From Spinactinospora alkalitolerans (lineage in GTDB: Bacteria; Actinomycetota; Actinomycetes; Streptosporangiales; Streptosporangiaceae): a stretch of 64,000 bases of DNA. The position numbers were made by a program, and so were the translations under genes. Below, piece after piece: positions 60,851 to 64,000 of the stretch (the first letter of the stretch is position 1; the number at the start of each line of letters is the position of its first letter). The stretch spans positions 496,001 to 560,000 of the forward strand of contig NZ_JACCCC010000001.1 in the NCBI RefSeq assembly GCF_013408795.1. The letters run 5' to 3'. The notes beneath the pieces are model-generated. The model was given only the letters and a program-made list of their open reading frames with translations. It was not told the DNA's origin and did no database searches.

Positions 60851-60874
60851 TTGTCTACAACAGTCAATAGACAA
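60851..60874. promoter_or_regulatory. Probable GntR operator
   Basis: TTGTCTA (60851-60857) and TAGACAA (60868-60874) are inverted around 10 bp, and TTGTCTACAA is itself nearly symmetrical, in an AT-rich stretch of the divergent promoter region. FCD-type GntR proteins bind such TTGT...ACAA sites, so the adjacent regulator probably controls both directions from here. Confidence 0.5.
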
Positions 60875-60947
60875 ACGGCAAGGCATGGGCCACAATCCGT
60901 TGTGAGCCGGTTCACCGGGAACCGGTACCGACGAGGCAGGGAGAGCC

Positions 60948-61706
60948 ATGGCAGCCGTCGAGTCGACGGGAACCCCCAGGACCGCCGCGCGGATCGTGAA
61001 GCCGCCGAGCATGGTCGAACTCGCCGCGCAGGCACTGCGCAGGATGATCATCGGCGGCGACCTGCTCCCCGGTGACCGGGTGGTCGAGAACCAGCTCACC
61101 AAGGAGCTGGGCATCAGTCGGCCCCCGCTGCGCGAGGCCCTGCGGGTCCTGGAGCTCGAAGGCCTCATCCGCCAGACCCCGCACCGCGGCGCGGTCGTCA
61201 CCCCTCTGACGCTGCACGACGTCTACGAGATCGTCACCCTGCGCCGTGAACTGGAGCGCATGGCCATCGGGCTGGCCGTGCCGGTCCGCGACCCCTCGCG
61301 CCTGCCGCGCTGCCGCTCCGCCCTCGACCGGATGGCGGCCGCGGCCGATGCCGGTGAGCGCGCCGAGCTCTCCGAGGCGGCGTTCGAATTCCACGTCTCG
61401 GTGATCGGCCTGTCCGGTCACCGCCGTCTGGAGGACGCCTACCGGTCGCTGCAGCTGCAGATGCTGCTGTGCATGGCGCTCAACCGGCGGGCGCGGGCGC
61501 AGCGGGCCGAGACGATGGCCGAGGACGTGCAGCGCCACCGACGACTTCTCGAGGTGATCGAGAAGGGCGACCCGGCCGCCGTCCTGAACGAACTGGAGCA
61601 CCACGGCGACCGCACCTTCCTGCACGACATCGCCGAGGCCCTGGACGAGGGCACCCCTGAGGCCAGGGAGTGGCTGGCCGGGGAACGAGCGGAGGACCGA
61701 ACATGA
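60948..61706 (+). CDS. GntR-family regulator with FCD ligand domain
   Basis: This 252-residue protein has an N-terminal GntR winged helix (about 20-88: LAAQALRRMIIGGDLLPGDRVVENQLTKELGISRPPLREALRVLE in parts) and a C-terminal all-helical FCD domain with the metal/acid-binding pattern (DxxxH-type positions around AFEFHVSV and ELEHHGDRTFLHD). FCD regulators sense carboxylic acids or acyl-CoA. The gene is divergent from the CoA transferase and overlaps the next hydratase gene by 4 bp, so it likely represses the whole uptake cluster until the acid is present. Confidence 0.92.
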   Translation: MAAVESTGTPRTAARIVKPPSMVELAAQALRRMIIGGDLLPGDRVVENQLTKELGISRPPLREALRVLELEGLIRQTPHRGAVVTPLTLHDVYEIVTLRRELERMAIGLAVPVRDPSRLPRCRSALDRMAAAADAGERAELSEAAFEFHVSVIGLSGHRRLEDAYRSLQLQMLLCMALNRRARAQRAETMAEDVQRHRRLLEVIEKGDPAAVLNELEHHGDRTFLHDIAEALDEGTPEAREWLAGERAEDRT

Positions 61707-62107
61707 CCACAACCGGGATCGAGGCCCTGCACGCGGCCGTGGGCTGGCGCGGAGCGGTCCGGACCACCAAGGTCGAGCGCCGCCACCTGTACTCCTACCT
61801 CGACGCGATCGGCGCGCCCCGCAGCGACGAGGCTCCGTTGACCTTCGTCGCCTGCTACCTGGACGAACCTCCCTCGCTGCCGGCGGCCGCCCACTACGGG
61901 ACCGGCTGGCTCAACGGGGAGGACTCCTTCGAGGGGGCGCGGCCCCTCCGGGTCGGCCAGACTCTGCACTCCTCGCCCCTGCTCACCGAGGTCGACGAGA
62001 AGCACGGGCGCTCGGGGCGCTTCGCCCTGCTCACCTTCGTCACCGACTTCACCGACGACAGCGGTGAAGTCGTCGTCCGGCACACCGGAGTGAGGCTGCG
62101 CCGATGA
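61703..62107 (+). CDS. MaoC-like hot-dog protein, FAS1-type dehydratase N-terminal domain
   Basis: This 134-residue hot-dog domain contains VERRHLYSYLDAIGAPRSDE and HYGTGWLNGEDSFEGARPLRVGQTL, similar to the non-catalytic half of two-part MaoC-type dehydratases. The ATG overlaps the GntR stop. Its partner half is encoded immediately downstream with another ATGA overlap, so the two proteins should form a heterodimeric (R)-enoyl-CoA or mesaconyl-CoA-type hydratase. Confidence 0.8.
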   Translation: MTTTGIEALHAAVGWRGAVRTTKVERRHLYSYLDAIGAPRSDEAPLTFVACYLDEPPSLPAAAHYGTGWLNGEDSFEGARPLRVGQTLHSSPLLTEVDEKHGRSGRFALLTFVTDFTDDSGEVVVRHTGVRLRR

Positions 62108-62505
62108 CCGACCACGCGATCACCTCTGGAACCGAGATCCCCCCGTTGCGGCTGGAGCCGACGCTGCGCGACATCGTGCGCTACGCCGGTGCATCAGGGG
62201 ACTTCTACGAGATGCACTACGACCTGGAGTTCGCCCGCCGGCTCGGGCACCCCGAACTCTCCCTGCACGGTCTGTTCAAGACCGCGCTGCTGGGGCGGCT
62301 CGTCACCGAATGGATCGGCGGCCACGGGCGCCTCACCTCCCTCAGTGTGCGGTACCGGCGGATGGACTACCGGAACACTCCGCTGACCTGCAAGGCCCTG
62401 GTGGAATCCACCGGCGGCGGCCGGATGGACCTCCGCATCTGGACCGAGAACGCCGACGGCGAGGCGACCACCACCGGACACGCCGCCATCACCCTCAACG
62501 CCTGA
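62104..62505 (+). CDS. MaoC-like (R)-hydratase subunit
   Basis: This 133-residue hot-dog domain carries the hydratase-2 signature: YAGASGDFYEMHYDLEFARR gives the catalytic Asp and His, followed by HGLFKTALLGRLVTEW. It pairs with the preceding hot-dog protein. With the CoA transferase and crotonase it suggests activation and (de)hydration of a hydroxy or unsaturated acid. No CitE-like lyase follows; the next frame is truncated by an insertion-element remnant. Confidence 0.85.
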   Translation: MTDHAITSGTEIPPLRLEPTLRDIVRYAGASGDFYEMHYDLEFARRLGHPELSLHGLFKTALLGRLVTEWIGGHGRLTSLSVRYRRMDYRNTPLTCKALVESTGGGRMDLRIWTENADGEATTTGHAAITLNA

Positions 62506-62537
62506 TCGGCCACCGACCACCCGAACGGAGCCCCACC

Positions 62538-62669
62538 GTGCGCCAAGGTGCCCTGCTGGGCCTCGCCGACCGGCTCGAACGCCCTGTACCGGACGGCGAC
62601 CTTCCCGAGCTCGCCCAGCGGGAGAAGACCGCCGGCGTCCCCGCCGACCTGCGGGTTCCCCGGGAATAA
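62538..62669 (+). CDS. Short frame, possibly a truncated gene start
   Basis: A 43-codon frame begins at GTG 62538 behind GGAG. It has coding-like third-position GC and ends at TAA shortly before the transposase remnant. It follows the hydratase gene by 32 bp and could be the beginning of a lost enzyme of that operon, cut by insertion and decay. I recognise no family in it. Confidence 0.3.
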   Translation: MRQGALLGLADRLERPVPDGDLPELAQREKTAGVPADLRVPRE

Positions 62670-62738
62670 CGCGCGGGGCCGCCGCCTGACCGGCGACCGG
62701 ACACCCGGTGGCCGTCCGCCGTCGGGCGTCCCCGAGTA

Positions 62739-63443
62739 GTGGACATCTCCGACGCCGAAGACGCCGCCTGCCCGGCCTGTGCCACCCCGTCACGCCACAC
62801 GCATAGCCGCTATGTCCGCCGCCTGGCCGATACCCCGTCTCCGGCCAGGAGGTGCTGATCCATCTGGGCGTCCGCCGGTTCTTCTGTGACGAGTCCGCCT
62901 GCGGGCGCCGATCGGTTCCACCTGTGGCAGAACCTCGCCGCGGCCGTGGAGCGCGCCGTCGCCCGCCACCGCCGGGACTTGCCCCGCACCACGCCCGAAC
63001 CGGCACCGACAACACCGCCGGCCGAGTCTCCCGGAATCAGGCAGGGGCCGCTGGCCGAGCGCACCCGCCGGCGCCACCGACAGGTCCACAACCTGCTGGC
63101 TCAGGGGCGCACCATCACCGAGATCGTCGAGGAACTCCATCTGGCCCGCAACACGGTGCGCCGCTTCGCCCGCGCCACCACAGCCGAGGAGCTGCTGGCC
63201 CACCGGCAGGGCCACCGGCTGGACGAGTGGATGAATGCGGCCCGGGGCGAGCAGATCCCCGAACTCGACTCCTTCGTCCGCGGTCTGGGCCGCGACTGGG
63301 ACGCCGTCGTGGCCGGGCTGACGCTGCCGCACAGCTCCGGCGTGGTCGAAGGCCACGTCAACCGGCTCAAGATGCTGAAGCGGCAGATGTATGGGCGCGC
63401 CAACCCGGACCTGCTGCGCAAGCGCGTGCTGCTCGCCGCCTGA
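62739..63443 (+). pseudogene. Broken ISL3-family transposase
   Basis: The first part (from GTG 62739) reads CPACATPSRHTHSRYVRRLAD, the N-terminal zinc-finger of ISL3 transposases. A frameshift near 62840 moves to VLIHLGVRRFFCDESACGRR, and then, after loss of most of the DDE core, the 62886-63443 frame gives ADRFHLWQNLAAAVERAV, NTVRRFARATTAEELL and the C-terminal LTLPHSSGVVEGHVNRLK with KRQMYGRANPDLLRKRVLL. About 200 middle residues are missing, so it cannot transpose. Terminal inverted repeats were not identified. Confidence 0.8.
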
Positions 63444-63866
63444 TCGGAGAAGAGCCAGGCTTCACCGAATCCGCGCCAGAGCCGGTATTCACGCGTCGGC
63501 GACAGCGGCCGGCACGGTGCTCATCGATGCGGTGTCGAACCGTGCCGACCGGTAGAGGCGCTGCCATACCGGCATCGAAGTCGTCTGCCGTAGCCAGGTG
63601 CCGCCTGCATCAGCCCGGCCAATGTGGGCGATTGCGACGGCGCGATGGTGCTGCTGGCCCGGGTCCGGGTGACCACGGCGCTGCGGGGCGTGCCGAGCCT
63701 CCATGCAACGGAGGCGTCACGACCAGGACTTTTGCCTCCAGGACCTATTGACACCCCAAGATCGCGGCTCCTACTATCTTTCCATCTAATAAGCGGTTAT
63801 TAGAGAGTGAAAATCGGGAGTTGCAGCTCTTCGGTATGCCCCCTCGCCACTGGGAGGACCGGCCGC
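63444..63866. other. Debris and promoter region before the ABC importer
   Basis: No intact gene is present. At 63629-63712 one frame (DGAMVLLARVRVTTALRGVP) has coding-like codon use and may be the remnant of another gene next to the IS element. From about 63750 the sequence turns AT-rich and forms the promoter of the ABC ATPase gene. Confidence 0.45.
63786..63803. promoter_or_regulatory. Inverted repeat in the ABC importer promoter
   Basis: CTAATAA and TTATTAG are separated by GCGG in the AT-rich region 64 bp upstream of the ATPase start. It is a likely operator or part of the promoter. Confidence 0.4.
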
Positions 63867-64000
63867 ATGGAATCGCGATTGATATCCGCGCATGGCATCA
63901 GCATGCGCTTCGGTGGTAAAGGCGCCGGCCAGACTGTCCTCGACAGCCTCGACATCACCGTCGCGCCAGGAAGTTTCGTCACGCTGCTCGGCCCTTCGGG
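63867..64000 (+). CDS. ABC transporter ATP-binding protein (start only)
   Basis: The first 44 residues are present, starting at ATG 63867 behind GGGAGGACC. They show the N-terminal strands of an ABC ATPase (ISMRFGGKGAGQTVLDSLDI, then SFVTLLGPSG, the beginning of Walker A). The spacing and wording resemble nitrate/sulfonate/taurine-type importers (SsuB/TauB) or similar. The rest lies outside the window. Confidence 0.8.
   Translation, partial: MESRLISAHGISMRFGGKGAGQTVLDSLDITVAPGSFVTLLGPS

Noticed and set aside
1-64000. tRNA, rRNA, riboswitch or CRISPR features
   Set aside because: No T-loop-like tRNA arms, no repeat-spacer pattern and no conserved riboswitch core were noticed on reading through. 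Not tested with covariance models.

Overview
The window is a 64 kb stretch of a very GC-rich actinomycete genome. The signs are strong GC bias at third codon positions, many GTG and TTG starts, long runs of genes overlapping by 4 bp (ATGA/GTGA), SARP regulators and a DrrAB-type pump. The genus cannot be fixed from the sequence; a Nocardiopsaceae- or Streptosporangiales-like organism would fit but is a guess. No tRNA, rRNA or CRISPR array was seen.

Left flank (1-6.3 kb): a cut acyltransferase, an APC permease, a PspC-domain protein, a BCCT transporter, a styrene-monooxygenase-like flavoprotein, a short decayed piece resembling an OtrA/TetM-type ribosome-protection GTPase, and a small secreted protein.

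The core (about 7-54.7 kb) is one large biosynthetic cluster. Its centre (29.1-38.3 kb, +) is a type II polyketide operon: TcmI-like cyclase, cupin cyclase, KS-alpha, KS-beta, ACP, TcmN-type aromatase/cyclase, ketoreductase, two ABM monooxygenases and a complete acetyl-CoA carboxylase. Around it lie three FAD hydroxylases, a P450, two DUF1772 anthrone-oxygenase-like proteins, two further SDRs, a third ABM protein, two glycosyltransferases, a deoxysugar set (rmlA, rmlB, NDP-hexose 2,3-dehydratase, 3-ketoreductase and Fe-S/PMP 3-dehydratase), two SARPs and a DrrAB exporter. This fits a heavily oxidised, pentangular- or tetracenomycin-like aromatic glycoside carrying 2,3,6-trideoxysugar(s). The cluster also encodes a 2116-residue KS-AT-DH-ER-KR-ACP iterative type I PKS with the domain order of mycocerosic acid synthase, and a KAS III-like acyltransferase with a CerJ-type Cys-His-Asp arrangement that overlaps a sugar gene. 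Together these suggest that a reduced, possibly branched acyl chain is built separately and attached to the sugar or used as a starter.

Inside the cluster is a second module (25.0-29.0 kb): an ArsR regulator with a small membrane coiled-coil protein, divergent from cytochrome bd oxidase (cydAB) and a degenerate PEP-synthase-like protein. A perfect 12-bp inverted repeat sits between them. Several cluster promoters carry heptamer direct repeats spaced exactly 11 bp apart, the pattern expected for SARP binding, so the SARPs probably coordinate the scattered operons.

Right flank (55.2-62.5 kb): an apparently separate carboxylate-uptake and CoA-ester cluster (tctCBA, crotonase, FlK-like thioesterase, class III CoA transferase, GntR regulator, two hot-dog hydratases), bounded by a hairpin terminator on the left. 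Beyond it are a truncated frame, a broken ISL3-type transposase and the start of an ABC importer ATPase that runs off the end.
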